DNA of 64,000 bases from Planococcus chinensis (GCF_020071995.1 NZ_JABWTK010000008.1:1-64000), one strand, 5' to 3'; counted from the first letter of the stretch, positions 1-8,590 are shown. Program-made: numbers and translations. The notes: generated from the letters alone by a model not told the origin.

Positions 1-33
1 TTCATGACGATGGTTTTTGACGGGACCAATCAT
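1..33 (-). CDS. 5' end of an unidentified protein (runs off the window)
   Basis: Only the first 11 codons are visible, reading MIGPVKNHRHE on the minus strand. An ATG at 31-33 is preceded by an AAGGAG ribosome binding site at 43-48, a good distance away, so this is very probably a true start. The rest of the gene lies to the left of the window. A strong minus-strand terminator lies just upstream, so it is probably transcribed separately from cvfC. Too little is visible to name a family. Confidence 0.55.
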   Translation of the reverse strand, partial: MIGPVKNHRHE

Positions 34-86
34 GAGACCTCGCTCCTTCATTTTCTTTTAGTGTACATCGGAAAAGTAGTAAAATA

Positions 87-127
87 AACAAAAAAACAGG
101 CTGTCGAGAGAGTTTCTCGACAGCCTG
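87..127 (-). terminator. Rho-independent terminator
   Basis: A 13-bp perfect stem (97-109 with 115-127) has a 5-base loop. On the minus strand it is followed by a run of seven T. It separates the cvfC operon from the gene starting at position 33. Confidence 0.8.
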
Positions 128-181
128 GGAATATCGGAGATATTCTAAGAGAAATTTTTATATATCTTTCTCAACAAATTG

Positions 182-214
182 AAAAGCCGGCGGATTTTAT
201 TCCGCCGGCTTTTC
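182..214 (-). terminator. Terminator directly after cvfC
   Basis: A GC-rich stem (GCCGGCGGA with TCCGCCGGC) is flanked by A and T runs on both sides. It starts immediately downstream of the cvfC stop codon. With the hairpin at 97-127 it forms a tandem pair of terminators. Confidence 0.75.
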
Positions 215-215
215 C

Positions 216-1352
216 TTATTCTTCTTTCATGGCTTGCCGGGCTTCGGTCATCTGTTTCCAGACCGAGCCTTTGGCGTCTTCCCCTTGTTCGATCCGGGCA
301 ATGGCCATTTTAATCTGCAGTTTCACTTCGAATTCCGGATCTTCCTCTGCCGCTTTCAACGCAGGCAAGGAGGCTTCTGTTCCGGTTTCGTATAAGAACA
401 TTGCAGCCCGCCAACGGACCAGTTTGTTTTTGTCTTTCAGCGCTTCCATCATGATCGGTTCGAACTCTTCAAAACCGAGGTCACTGATTGTATCGCCCGC
501 TGTTCTCCGGACTGCCCAGCTTTTATCGCGCATCGCTTTTTCCAGATGCGGCACTACCGCCTGGTCCTTGATATCGCCCAGGAAGATAGCCGCTTGGCGG
601 CGGATAGACATTTTTTCATCGTCCAATGCTTTTGCCAAGAGCGGCACATCATCGAGTTCGCCTTCGTTCATCTGCTCAAGCAATTGGAAGCGTGTTTCCC
701 AGTCCGGTACATCGAATTCAGTAAGCGTCACTTTTCGGCCGCGTGCAATCGGTGCGGCTTCTTCTGCATTGTTGTTTTGCTCGACCATTCCATCCAGCCG
801 TTCCTGCGGGTAGGCGGCTTCGAGTTCTTCGACGACGCTTTGGCCGATTTCTTCTTTTTCCCCGTAGCGCACGCCATAATCCGCCCATTTACGCTGCAGC
901 AAGTAGTTTTCTTCTGTCGGATCCATTACCGCCTGCATCGCTGCCACAAACCGGGCAGGCATCGCAAAGCGTTTTTCAGAAGCACTGTCGAACACTTTTA
1001 CTTGAAGCGGAATGCCTTTGAATTGCTGGACATGGACGTAGACTTCTCCGTAATGTTCATCGATTTCAATTTCTTCTTCGTTCGTGTGGCTGCTGTCTTC
1101 TCCGAAAACGCGGCGCACTTCCGCAAGAATGGTTTCCCAGTCAAATTTCGCGATTCGTTCAACTGCCAGAAAATCCGCGACATGGTACACGCCTTTGACC
1201 CCGGCGATTTCCAGGATGGCCTGGATTTCTTTGGCTGCATCCTGTGCATTGTCTTTCGTATAATTATGGCTTTTGCCAAACGGCAATTCCTGATCGATGA
1301 TGACTTTCATCGTATTTGGGCTTGGCGTTGGTTCAATCGTAATAATTTTCAC
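216..1352 (-). CDS. cvfC: Conserved virulence factor C-like protein (Nfu N-domain plus HEAT repeats)
   Basis: The 378-residue product resembles the YpgR/CvfC family of Bacillales. The first 90 or so residues match the Nfu N-terminal fold, with an ITIEPTPSPNTMK opening. The second half, from about residue 225, is a run of HEAT-like repeats with recurring 'DEK.S.RRQAAIFLGDIKD' and 'DKSWAVRRTAGD' helices, typical of a protein-interaction scaffold. In staphylococci the family affects virulence gene expression; the biochemical role is not settled. The start is GTG at 1352, with AGGAGG at 1361-1366. It is the last gene of the ypgQ–ABC-F–cvfC operon. It lacks the CxxC of true Nfu scaffold domains, so I do not infer cluster binding. 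Confidence 0.8.
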   Translation of the reverse strand: MKIITIEPTPSPNTMKVIIDQELPFGKSHNYTKDNAQDAAKEIQAILEIAGVKGVYHVADFLAVERIAKFDWETILAEVRRVFGEDSSHTNEEEIEIDEHYGEVYVHVQQFKGIPLQVKVFDSASEKRFAMPARFVAAMQAVMDPTEENYLLQRKWADYGVRYGEKEEIGQSVVEELEAAYPQERLDGMVEQNNNAEEAAPIARGRKVTLTEFDVPDWETRFQLLEQMNEGELDDVPLLAKALDDEKMSIRRQAAIFLGDIKDQAVVPHLEKAMRDKSWAVRRTAGDTISDLGFEEFEPIMMEALKDKNKLVRWRAAMFLYETGTEASLPALKAAEEDPEFEVKLQIKMAIARIEQGEDAKGSVWKQMTEARQAMKEE

Positions 1353-1389
1353 TCGTAATTCCTCCTGCCGTTAATATGCTCCACCTAGC

Positions 1390-3270
1390 TTAGGATTCTG
1401 CAATTTCCTGCAGATATGTCCATCGGTCGATGAGTGTATCGTATTGTTCGGTTAGTTCATCAACTTCTTCGGTCAGTTTGTTCAATTTCTCGAAATCCGC
1501 CCCGGCTTTTGCCATTTCGCCTTCCCGTTCTTCGATCCGGGATTCAACTTCTGAAATATCGTCCAAGATAGTTTTGTATTCCTGCTGTTCTTTAAACGTC
1601 ATTTTCTTTTTTGGCTTTTCCGGTTTCGGCGTTTCTTTTATTGGTTCGGCCATTGGCTCTGCTTTAGCTGCGGGCACCGGCTTTTCCTTGATAAAGTCTG
1701 AATAATGCCCCTGGTACTCAAGCACTTCTCCGGTGCCGGTCGTCCACAGTTTGCGGGCGATGCGGTCCAGGAAGAAGCGGTCGTGGGAAATGGTGATGAC
1801 CACGCCCGGGAAGTTTTCCAAAAAGTCTTCCAGCACAGAAAGTGTCTGGATGTCCAAATCGTTTGTCGGCTCATCCAATAACAGGATATTCGGCTGTTCC
1901 ATCAGCAGTTTCAGCAAATACAAACGCTTGCGTTCACCGCCGGACAATTTGCCGATTTGAGTGCCGTGCGCATTCGAAGGAAACAGGAAGCGCTCAAGCA
2001 TTTGCGTGGCGGACAAGCGCACGCCTTTTGCCGCTTCATAGTCGCTTGAAATTTCCTGGATGTATTCAATCATGCGCTGCGCTTCGTTCATCTCAGGCAG
2101 GTGCTGCGTAAAATGGGCAATTTTCACCGTGCTGCCGTATTCCAGGCGCCCTTCTGTCGGCTCGTAGTCGCCGGCAATCAATTTCAGCAGCGTCGACTTT
2201 CCGGCGCCATTCGGGCCGACGATGCCAATGCGGTCGCCGCCTTGCAATAGGAAATCGAAATTCCGGAAAATGACGTTGTCGCCGAAAGCCATACCGAGAT
2301 TTTCGCCTTCAATGATTTTCTTGCCGAGGCGCTGGCTTTGCATCGACAATTCCAGTGACGTGTTGTCGTTTTCTTTCTGGACATTTTCTTTGATTTCTTC
2401 AAAGCGCTGAATGCGGGCTTTCTGTTTTGTCGACCGGGCTTTCGCACCGCGGCGGATCCATTTCAGTTCCGAGCGGAAACGGTTTTCCAGTTTTTGCTGG
2501 GAAGAAGCCGCCATTTCATCGCGGATCGCTTTGTTCTCCAAGTAATCTCCGTAGTTTCCTTTATGTGTATACATGGTCTGGTCGGCCAGTTCGAAAATAT
2601 GCGTCGATACGGCGTCCAGGAAATAGCGGTCGTGTGTTACAAACAGCATGGCGCTGTTCATGCGCAGCAAAGTTTCCTGCAGCCATTCGGTTGACAAGGC
2701 ATCCAGATGGTTGGTCGGCTCATCCAACAGGATCAAATCCGCCGGTTCAATTAAGGCTTTTGCCAACGCAACGCGTTTCTTTTGTCCGCCGGACAGTTCA
2801 CCGACCGGTTGGTCGAACATATCGATTCCAAGCTTCGTCAATGCCGTTTTAGCCAAGGCGTTGATGTCCCAGGCATTTTCCTGTTCCATGCCTTCCTGAA
2901 TGTTCATCAGCTCTTCCTGCAGCTGTGTGGAGCTTGAATCCACCATCATGTTTTTCAATGCCTGCTCATATGAGCGGTTTAATGCCAAAATCGGCGAATC
3001 TCCGGAGAACACGGTTTCGAGCACCGTCAGCGATTCGTCAAATTCCGGTTCTTGTTTTAAATACGTAATTTCGTATTTTTTCGGGTGGTCCATGTTGACC
3101 GAATCCGCTTCTACGTCTCCCGCTAAAATGGACATCAAAGTCGATTTCCCGGTGCCGTTGACTCCGATTAATCCTGCACGTTCCCCGGGATACAAAGAAA
3201 ATTCCACATCTTTGAAAAGTGTTTTGGCTCCTACTGTTTTTGTTAATTTGGTAACGTTTAAGTGGCTCAT
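1390..3270 (-). CDS. yfmR: ABC-F ATPase, Uup/YfmR subfamily
   Basis: This 626-residue soluble ABC-F protein has two nucleotide-binding domains and no membrane segments. The first Walker A is GVNGTGKST at about residues 36-44, with signature LSGGQKKR near 159. The second Walker A is GPNGAGKST near 350, with signature LSGGERKR near 444. The lysine/proline-rich linker and the C-terminal coiled coil (about 550-626) are the mark of the Uup/YfmR group, whose members bind ribosomes and relieve translational stalling; that role is from family knowledge. The length matches B. subtilis YfmR. Its ATG overlaps the TGA of the upstream HD hydrolase by four bases (ATGA), implying translational coupling. The exact ABC-F subgroup is the uncertain part. 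Confidence 0.85.
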   Translation of the reverse strand: MSHLNVTKLTKTVGAKTLFKDVEFSLYPGERAGLIGVNGTGKSTLMSILAGDVEADSVNMDHPKKYEITYLKQEPEFDESLTVLETVFSGDSPILALNRSYEQALKNMMVDSSSTQLQEELMNIQEGMEQENAWDINALAKTALTKLGIDMFDQPVGELSGGQKKRVALAKALIEPADLILLDEPTNHLDALSTEWLQETLLRMNSAMLFVTHDRYFLDAVSTHIFELADQTMYTHKGNYGDYLENKAIRDEMAASSQQKLENRFRSELKWIRRGAKARSTKQKARIQRFEEIKENVQKENDNTSLELSMQSQRLGKKIIEGENLGMAFGDNVIFRNFDFLLQGGDRIGIVGPNGAGKSTLLKLIAGDYEPTEGRLEYGSTVKIAHFTQHLPEMNEAQRMIEYIQEISSDYEAAKGVRLSATQMLERFLFPSNAHGTQIGKLSGGERKRLYLLKLLMEQPNILLLDEPTNDLDIQTLSVLEDFLENFPGVVITISHDRFFLDRIARKLWTTGTGEVLEYQGHYSDFIKEKPVPAAKAEPMAEPIKETPKPEKPKKKMTFKEQQEYKTILDDISEVESRIEEREGEMAKAGADFEKLNKLTEEVDELTEQYDTLIDRWTYLQEIAES

Positions 3271-3899
3271 TTATTCCCATCCGTTTCTTTAATAAGTTGC
3301 TTTAAAAAGGATAGCATAAATTGATGGCGTTCTTCAGCAATTTGCTTTCCTGCAGGCGTGTTCATGTGTTCTTTCAACAACAGCAGCTTCTCGTAAAAAT
3401 GCGTGGTGCTGCTGGTCGGCTTCGACCGGTATTCCTCTTCGGTCATTTCCGTTCTCGGTTCTTCCGCCCAGTCGTACAGCTTGCGTCCTTTGGCGCCGCC
3501 GTATGCAAAGGTGCGGGCGATGCCAATCGCGCCAATCGCGTCGAGGCGGTCAGCATCCTGGACGATTGCCGCTTCAACCGAAGACGGCCGGACGCCGTTC
3601 CCGCCTTTAAAGGAAACCGATTGGATGATGTTTCTGATCCGGTTTTTTTGTTCCATGCTGAGCGGCAGGCTCTCGAGAATCTCCGTCTCCAGGTCTTCTC
3701 CGTCTTTTTTGTATTTCGGATCGGAAACATCGTGCAACAGCACAGCCAGTTCCACAATAAAGGCATCTGCCTGCTCCTGCTCCAATAGCAGCTTGGCATT
3801 GCTGCGCACTCTTTCAATATGCTGCCAATCATGGCTTGCATCATAAGTTTCATAGATTTTTCTTACAGCTGTTTCACATTGTTGTATGGTGTCATTCAT
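3267..3899 (-). CDS. ypgQ: HD-domain phosphohydrolase, YpgQ family
   Basis: The product is an HD superfamily metal-dependent phosphohydrolase. Its ligands are visible in order: H in 'ASHDWQHIERV', then 'LLHDVSD', then a later D in 'QDADRLDAIGAIGIART'. B. subtilis YpgQ is described as a Mn-dependent (deoxy)nucleotide pyrophosphohydrolase; the substrate here is inferred from that. The open frame extends upstream to 4007, but AAGGAG at about 3911-3916 places the start at ATG 3899, or at the adjacent TTG 3902. That gives 210 residues. It is the first gene of a three-gene operon with the ABC-F and cvfC genes. Confidence 0.82.
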   Translation of the reverse strand: MNDTIQQCETAVRKIYETYDASHDWQHIERVRSNAKLLLEQEQADAFIVELAVLLHDVSDPKYKKDGEDLETEILESLPLSMEQKNRIRNIIQSVSFKGGNGVRPSSVEAAIVQDADRLDAIGAIGIARTFAYGGAKGRKLYDWAEEPRTEMTEEEYRSKPTSSTTHFYEKLLLLKEHMNTPAGKQIAEERHQFMLSFLKQLIKETDGNK

Positions 3900-3969
3900 C
3901 AAGATTTTAGCTCCTTTTCTTCCATTATACCCTTTAACGCTGCTGGAATGCCCGGAATGGGGCGAGTTA

Positions 3970-3998
3970 TTGACGATTGATATGTGTTCGGGTATAGT
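3970..3998 (+). promoter_or_regulatory. SigA-type promoter of the cold-shock gene
   Basis: TTGACG (3970-3975), a 17-base spacer and TATAGT (3993-3998) give a near-consensus vegetative promoter. The resulting leader of about 60 bases ends at the cold-shock start codon. Confidence 0.75.
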
Positions 3999-4064
3999 AT
4001 AAGCCAACCATATAAAAGGCTTTTAATGGTTCCGCGACAATACTCAATAATAGGGGGAACGTGC

Positions 4065-4271
4065 ATGCACCAGGGTAAAGTAAAATGGTTTAACACGGAA
4101 AAAGGCTATGGATTTATTGAGTACAATGATGGAGATGACGTGTTCGTCCACTTTACAGGCATTCAAGGCGACGGATTCCGGACACTTCAAGAAGGCAAAA
4201 CGGTGTCATTTGAAATCATTGATGGAAATCGCGGACCACAGGCCGCCAATGTAATTGAAATCGATAGCTAA
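4065..4271 (+). CDS. cspD: Cold-shock protein (CspD/CspB type)
   Basis: A 68-residue single cold-shock domain binding single-stranded nucleic acid. Both RNA-binding motifs are intact: KGYGFIE (RNP1-like) and DVFVHFT (RNP2-like), followed by 'NRGPQAANV'. The product probably acts as an RNA chaperone in the cytoplasm. The start is ATG 4065, preceded by TAGGGGGA at 4051-4058; the longer open frame upstream has no support. The symbol follows synteny with B. subtilis, where cspD lies in this neighbourhood, but CspB/CspD paralogues cannot be separated by sequence alone. Confidence 0.88.
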   Translation: MHQGKVKWFNTEKGYGFIEYNDGDDVFVHFTGIQGDGFRTLQEGKTVSFEIIDGNRGPQAANVIEIDS

Positions 4272-4296
4272 TCGTTCTGCATTAAACATAAAACAA

Positions 4297-4329
4297 GGAG
4301 ACCGGGAGAAAATCCCCGGTCTCCTTTTT
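4297..4329 (+). terminator. Terminator between convergent genes
   Basis: GGAGACCGGG (4297-4306) pairs with CCCGGTCTCC (4315-4324), followed by TTTTT. It ends cspD and may also serve the convergent operon ending at 4348, because an A-rich stretch lies on the other side. Confidence 0.8.
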
Positions 4330-4347
4330 CATTTTATGCAGTGGAGC

Positions 4348-6309
4348 TTAAACCCACGTATAGGTTTTCCCCCAGCTTTCGCGTGACAGCCGTTCAATTT
4401 CCTCCACATCGGCATCTTCCACCATATAAGTATCCCCTTGTTCATACGGATTGTAATGGAAGGCGTACATGCGGGCGGCAAACTGGTGGAATGGCAGCGA
4501 TGACTCGCCTTCGAGTTCCCCGTGGCCCTGTACACTTGTTTCGATGCCCTGGCCCCAGTTCTGGCCGCTGTCGTTGTTCGGGTTATAAAAGTAAACCCGG
4601 TATTCCCCTTGCTCATCCTGATCAATCCGCTGTATTGACACGGCATGCAGGCCGAGCAATTTGCCATGGACGTTGGTGATGTAAATCCCTACCGGATTCG
4701 GATAGATCATTTCGTAGCCTTCATTGTATTCCGGGTGATGCGTGGCATAGAACAACCGCACAAAAGCTTGATAATCCGTGACATAGCCTGTCAGCGGATC
4801 AATGATGTTGGCAAAGCCGCGCGGGATCCATTCCCCGTAAAATTCCGGATTGACCCATTTGTGGCCGTCTTCGCCGCGAAGCAATGTTTTCTTCATCATT
4901 TCATTGTAAATTTTATCAAGATGCGGCACCAATACTACGGAAACCGGATCCAATTCCTGATGGATTTCCTCAGCGACCCCACCTTCAATCGTATTCGAGT
5001 GAATAGCTTCCCCTTCGAACGTCACATCAATATCATTTTCCCGGACAGCCCGGGCAATGTATTCAAGCAACTGGCCAATGCCGTGCTGTGCCCACAGGCT
5101 GATGGCACGCGCAGATTGGCAGGTCGGGTTCAAGCCTTGGCCGATCCCTAGCGGCTGGCCCAGCACACTGATGACACCGCCCAGCAACACGCCGTTGGCA
5201 GTGATGCCGCCTTTACGGTGTTCTCTTCTTAACAAATTCTTTTTAACATCCGGATGTACATCAATTTCAAACAACCGGCGAATGGCCGGAAGCAATGGGT
5301 CTTGTGTCAGAACGCCCCGGTCGAGCATCCGCGACAAACCATAAATGACTTTGCTGGTCTCTGGATGAACAGCAATTTGAATCATATCCCGGACGAGCTC
5401 GGTATTGGCATTAAAGCTCGCCGTTCCGATTTCAGACAAACTCAACGCTTCGGGGATCAAGTCGGAATATTTGCGGTTCAGGTAGCGGAGAAAAATAGCA
5501 TTTGCCGGTGCTACCAGTCCTGTTTGATTCATCGATTCAGCGAACGCTCGGCTTTCAGTGCGCAAAGTTTCTTCATCCACTTCCATCAAATGTTTGCGGT
5601 ATTCCCGCGGATTTGGAAACTTTTCGGTGAGCGGAGTCGGTGCCGTAATCGCTTTTTTATAAGCCAATAAACTCTCTTTCGTTGCATCTTCAATATTTTC
5701 ATCAATCATCTGTGTGGCTGTTTCAATCATATTAATGATCCGGTCGACCATGATCGGCCGCTGGACTGTTAGCCGGTCGATTTCTTCCACCAGTTTATGG
5801 GCTACCGCTTTATAGGACAGCTTCCCGCCAAGCAAACGGAAAAGGCGTTCTGCCCGTTCTGTATGCTCTCCGCTTTCGACCCGTGCGGCTTCTGTTTCGG
5901 CAGGAAACAGAAGGTCAAGATTTAAGGCGAGCACTTCATTCAGAAAAGCCGTCGCTTCTTCGGACGGTACTTCAGGATGCTCATATTTCCCTTCAGAAAT
6001 GGAAAGCATACGCAGTTCGCTCAATAATTCAACAACTGAATTGACGCCTCGGATTTTTAAAGAGCCGCCGACAAACGGCGGTTCCAAGTTTTCTGCTTCT
6101 GCCCACGGGCCGCCATGGAACACGCCCGCTTGGTCAAAATCGGCTGCAAAGTCATAAAGCATTTCCAGCCCTTCGTCTGTTGCCGCCAGTTCAGTAGCCA
6201 ACTGAAAAACTTCCGTCTGGTACATGCTTTTGGCAAACGGTTTCGCTTGTTCGAGTGACCGAAGCGCCTGTTCAAATTTATCTTTTACCGACGTTAATTC
6301 TGTTGCCAT
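4348..6309 (-). CDS. Large protein with a putative papain-like (Cys-His-Asn/Asp) C-terminal domain
   Basis: I do not recognise this 653-residue protein as a named family. The N-terminal 370 residues are helical and carry no motif I know. The C-terminal part reads like a papain-fold hydrolase or transferase: a cysteine at the start of a helix in 'GLNPTCQSARAISLW' (Cys397), a histidine opening a strand in 'LLGLHAVSIQRI' (His555), and an Asn/Asp cluster after the next strand in 'VYFYNPNNDSG' (Asn576 to Asp580). This is the order and spacing of a Cys-His-Asn/Asp triad. No signal peptide or membrane segment is seen. It follows the ATP-grasp gene by 18 bases with its own ribosome binding site (GGGGGA), so the two are almost surely co-transcribed. 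Function (amidase, transpeptidase or inactive fold) is inference. Confidence 0.6.
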   Translation of the reverse strand: MATELTSVKDKFEQALRSLEQAKPFAKSMYQTEVFQLATELAATDEGLEMLYDFAADFDQAGVFHGGPWAEAENLEPPFVGGSLKIRGVNSVVELLSELRMLSISEGKYEHPEVPSEEATAFLNEVLALNLDLLFPAETEAARVESGEHTERAERLFRLLGGKLSYKAVAHKLVEEIDRLTVQRPIMVDRIINMIETATQMIDENIEDATKESLLAYKKAITAPTPLTEKFPNPREYRKHLMEVDEETLRTESRAFAESMNQTGLVAPANAIFLRYLNRKYSDLIPEALSLSEIGTASFNANTELVRDMIQIAVHPETSKVIYGLSRMLDRGVLTQDPLLPAIRRLFEIDVHPDVKKNLLRREHRKGGITANGVLLGGVISVLGQPLGIGQGLNPTCQSARAISLWAQHGIGQLLEYIARAVRENDIDVTFEGEAIHSNTIEGGVAEEIHQELDPVSVVLVPHLDKIYNEMMKKTLLRGEDGHKWVNPEFYGEWIPRGFANIIDPLTGYVTDYQAFVRLFYATHHPEYNEGYEMIYPNPVGIYITNVHGKLLGLHAVSIQRIDQDEQGEYRVYFYNPNNDSGQNWGQGIETSVQGHGELEGESSLPFHQFAARMYAFHYNPYEQGDTYMVEDADVEEIERLSRESWGKTYTWV

Positions 6310-6327
6310 TATAATTCCCCCAGGTGA

Positions 6328-7551
6328 TTAAAGATAAAAATCGAATTTCTCGTATTTTTTCAGCAGTTCTGTCATGCGGTCGCTGTCTTCCCCAAAGAAG
6401 AACAATGTTCCGTAGTGGTTCCCGAAGCCAACGCGTTCCGCAACTTTCGATGTAACCGGAATAAACAAATCGTGTTTTTCAAAATAAGGATCGTTTTTCA
6501 GTTCTTCCGGAACATTCAATTTTTCAATCAGACGGACGCGCGGATAAACCATCAGGCTGCCAGCATAGCCTTTTGCCGAAGTGACTTCTTCCGGGAAAAA
6601 TGCATCCAGTTCTTCCGGCGTCGTGTCCGGGTCGCTGCACAGGATCTGCGCCTGGAAGGCATTGAAGCCGTATGCCCGTTCAATCAAATCGAAAATATGA
6701 CCGCCCGGAACACGTGCGGCAACTTCTCCGAAATTCAGCGTCCCGTCGTGGGAAATGAAATATTCCGGATGGATGACGCCGTATTTGATTTCAAACGAAT
6801 CCACGAGCTTTTGGATTTCATTGAGGATTTGAGGGCGGTAAGCTTCAAGCGCCGGTGAAGCCGGCACAAAATTGGAATGCCCCAGTTTCACGTATTCGGT
6901 AATATTGAGGAATTTCACTTGTCCGTCATGGATAAAGGCTTCGCAGGAAAACTCCTGCCCGTCCAAATGGCTTTCCATCAAGTACGGAAATTCTTCTTCT
7001 ATTTTCTCAATGTCGGCAGCATCCCGGATGACCATATGGCCAACAGTCCCCGCTTTATTGAGCGGCTTGATGTGAATCGGGTCGTTCAAATCACCCTCGA
7101 TTTTTATCAGTGCATCATTTACGCGTTTTAAAAAGCGATGAATATCGTCTTTCGTATAAGCTTCTTCAAAAACCCCTACTTTAATGCCGGACATCTGAGC
7201 TTTCCGTTTCATCAGCCCTTTGTCGCGCAGCAAAAGCGAACGGTTGAAGACCCGCGGGTCATCAAAAAATCGGGCATTTAATGCGCCGGCCCATTCCACG
7301 GTTTCTTCATAAATCGGCACGGCGAGTTTTGTGTTCATGCCATCCAAAATCTGGAACAGCTCTTCGGACCCTTCGTTCAGGCGGTCAAAATCCCACCCCA
7401 CAAAGTTGATGTCGTTCTCTTTGGCGAATCCTTCAAAATCCGGCGGCCCGACTACGACATACGGCCGGTCCAACTTGTCAATGGCCTCGATGGCCGGCAG
7501 GCTCCACCCTAATATTGCAGTTAATTTGCCTTCATTATTTGCTTCAAACAT
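6328..7551 (-). CDS. ATP-grasp ligase
   Basis: A 407-residue stand-alone ATP-grasp enzyme, expected to join a carboxylate to an amine or thiol through an acyl-phosphate. Visible elements are a pre-ATP-grasp domain (about 1-110), the ATP-binding loop 'KPLNKAGTVGHMVI' (162-175), the adenine-region glutamate stretch 'MESHLDGQEFSCEAF' (192-206), and the metal-binding block 'NFGEVAARVPGG' (273-284). That block is like the E-x-x-x-R-x-G-G of amino-acid ligases and carbamoyl-phosphate synthase-like proteins. The residues after 285 form the usual lid and C-terminal extension. The substrate is unknown. It is the first gene of a two-gene operon with the papain-like gene. The start is ATG 7551 with AGAGGTG just upstream. 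Database names such as 'carbamoyl phosphate synthase-like' would be over-precise. Confidence 0.78.
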   Translation of the reverse strand: MFEANNEGKLTAILGWSLPAIEAIDKLDRPYVVVGPPDFEGFAKENDINFVGWDFDRLNEGSEELFQILDGMNTKLAVPIYEETVEWAGALNARFFDDPRVFNRSLLLRDKGLMKRKAQMSGIKVGVFEEAYTKDDIHRFLKRVNDALIKIEGDLNDPIHIKPLNKAGTVGHMVIRDAADIEKIEEEFPYLMESHLDGQEFSCEAFIHDGQVKFLNITEYVKLGHSNFVPASPALEAYRPQILNEIQKLVDSFEIKYGVIHPEYFISHDGTLNFGEVAARVPGGHIFDLIERAYGFNAFQAQILCSDPDTTPEELDAFFPEEVTSAKGYAGSLMVYPRVRLIEKLNVPEELKNDPYFEKHDLFIPVTSKVAERVGFGNHYGTLFFFGEDSDRMTELLKKYEKFDFYL

Positions 7552-7593
7552 GGCACCTCTCCCTTTCCCTTGTCAAAACATTCAAACATACAA

Positions 7594-7622
7594 GTTGTAT
7601 TGCCTGTTTATGCCTCTTTCAA
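7594..7622 (-). promoter_or_regulatory. Promoter of the ATP-grasp operon
   Basis: On the minus strand TTGAAA (7617-7622), a 17-base spacer and TACAAC (7594-7599) lie about 45 bases before the ATP-grasp start. The same 150-base gap must also hold the rightward promoter of the GNAT gene; a TATAGA at 7630-7635 is a weak candidate for its -10. Confidence 0.55.
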
Positions 7623-7703
7623 ACCATGGTATAGAATTGGAATCTAGGGGTTTATAAGCATGGCTACTGGGAATTTAGATAAAAACGAAAGGAGAAGAAT
7701 GCG

Positions 7704-8273
7704 ATGGAGCCATGGTTTTCAAAACTAAGAGCTTATTTTCCTGCCAAAGAAATGAAGTCTGAAGAGCATATGAAAACATTGTTTGAGCACAAACCGGAAT
7801 TCTATAAATTAGACGAAAGCCCTCATCATACGCTTGTCTACTTCGAAAAACCCGATTTCTTATTTATCGATTATATTCTCGTCAACAGTTCTGCACGGGG
7901 CAGCGGCCTTGGCAGCAAGATCATGAATCAGGTAAAAAGCAAGAACAAGGCAGTGGTGCTGGAAGTGGATCCTGTCACTCCGGATGATCCTGAATCCGGC
8001 AAACGCGTCCGTTTTTATGAAAGGCTGGACTTTAAAAAAGCACCGGCAATTGAGTACATCCGGAATCACCCGGTGACGGGCGAACGGAGTGTCATGGATA
8101 TTTTTTATTGGACTCCCCAATCCCAGCCGGAAGAATGGGTGCTGGAAAAAATGATGGAAGCCTATGAAGAAGTGCATGCTTTTAAAAACGAAGACTTGTA
8201 TGGCATCAAACCGCAGCCGGCGGAACACGTACTGCAATTGGCGGAAGAACGCCGCCAAAGAAAAGCCGAATAG
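7704..8273 (+). CDS. GNAT-family acyltransferase
   Basis: A 189-residue protein with the acetyl-CoA-binding core of the GNAT fold: a strand 'FLFIDYILVNSSARGSGLGSKIM' containing the pyrophosphate loop (ARGSGLGS, near residues 63-71), then 'VRFYERLDFKKAP'. The C-terminal 60 residues are an acidic helical extension ending in a charged tail, which is unusual for small acetyltransferases. The start is ATG 7704, with AAAGGAG at 7688-7694. It is divergent from the ATP-grasp/papain-like operon across a short shared promoter region. Since GNAT proteins are frequent partners of ATP-grasp peptide ligases, a functional link is plausible, but this is inference. Confidence 0.75.
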   Translation: MEPWFSKLRAYFPAKEMKSEEHMKTLFEHKPEFYKLDESPHHTLVYFEKPDFLFIDYILVNSSARGSGLGSKIMNQVKSKNKAVVLEVDPVTPDDPESGKRVRFYERLDFKKAPAIEYIRNHPVTGERSVMDIFYWTPQSQPEEWVLEKMMEAYEEVHAFKNEDLYGIKPQPAEHVLQLAEERRQRKAE

Positions 8274-8313
8274 AAAAGCCTGCGCCCGAAATCGATTCGG
8301 CGCAGGCTTTTCT
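8274..8313. terminator. Bidirectional terminator
   Basis: A long stem (AAAAGCCTGCGCC pairing with GGCGCAGGCTTTT) is flanked by T runs on both strands. It serves the convergent GNAT gene and the zinc-finger gene ending at 8320. Confidence 0.85.
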
Positions 8314-8319
8314 ATTTGT

Positions 8320-8517
8320 TCATTTATGTTCAGTTCCGACTTTGTTTAACTCGTTTCCAAGGAATTGCAGCTGTGACCCAATAGAGCATTCGCTGATGCA
8401 AAACCGGTGAGCAGCTGTTTTCCCCTGCTCTTTTCGGATTTGTTTGCGGACAAAACACCCTTCGCAATACGTTTCCATCATTTCATCAATTTCATTGATT
8501 ATTGAAAGTTTGTTCAA
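8320..8517 (-). CDS. ypeQ: Small zinc-finger protein, YpeQ type
   Basis: A 65-residue protein with paired cysteines likely to bind one zinc: 'YCEGCFV' and 'RFCISECSIG', spaced by about 26 residues. No membrane segment is present. The start is a TTG at 8517, chosen because AAAGGGGTGA sits just upstream; no ATG is in place. Its position next to the queuosine transporter and the RNase H-like gene matches the B. subtilis ypeQ–ypdP–ypdQ neighbourhood, which supports the name. Its function is unknown; a nucleic-acid-binding role is only a guess from the zinc-binding pattern. Confidence 0.72.
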   Translation of the reverse strand: MNKLSIINEIDEMMETYCEGCFVRKQIRKEQGKTAAHRFCISECSIGSQLQFLGNELNKVGTEHK

Positions 8518-8561
8518 ACTGTCACCCCTTTAAAATGCCATTCGTTTATTTTACTCCTAAT

Positions 8562-8590
8562 TTGTCTTTTAACGCAACAATAGTTATACT
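8562..8590 (+). promoter_or_regulatory. Promoter of the riboswitch-controlled transporter gene
   Basis: TTGTCT (8562-8567), a 17-base spacer and TATACT (8585-8590) give a good vegetative promoter. Transcription would begin near 8597, about 18 bases before the preQ1 aptamer. Confidence 0.72.

Noticed and set aside
546-1358. Long plus-strand open frame opposite cvfC
   Set aside because: It is antisense to a gene with conserved domains, has no ribosome binding site and shows no recognisable protein family.
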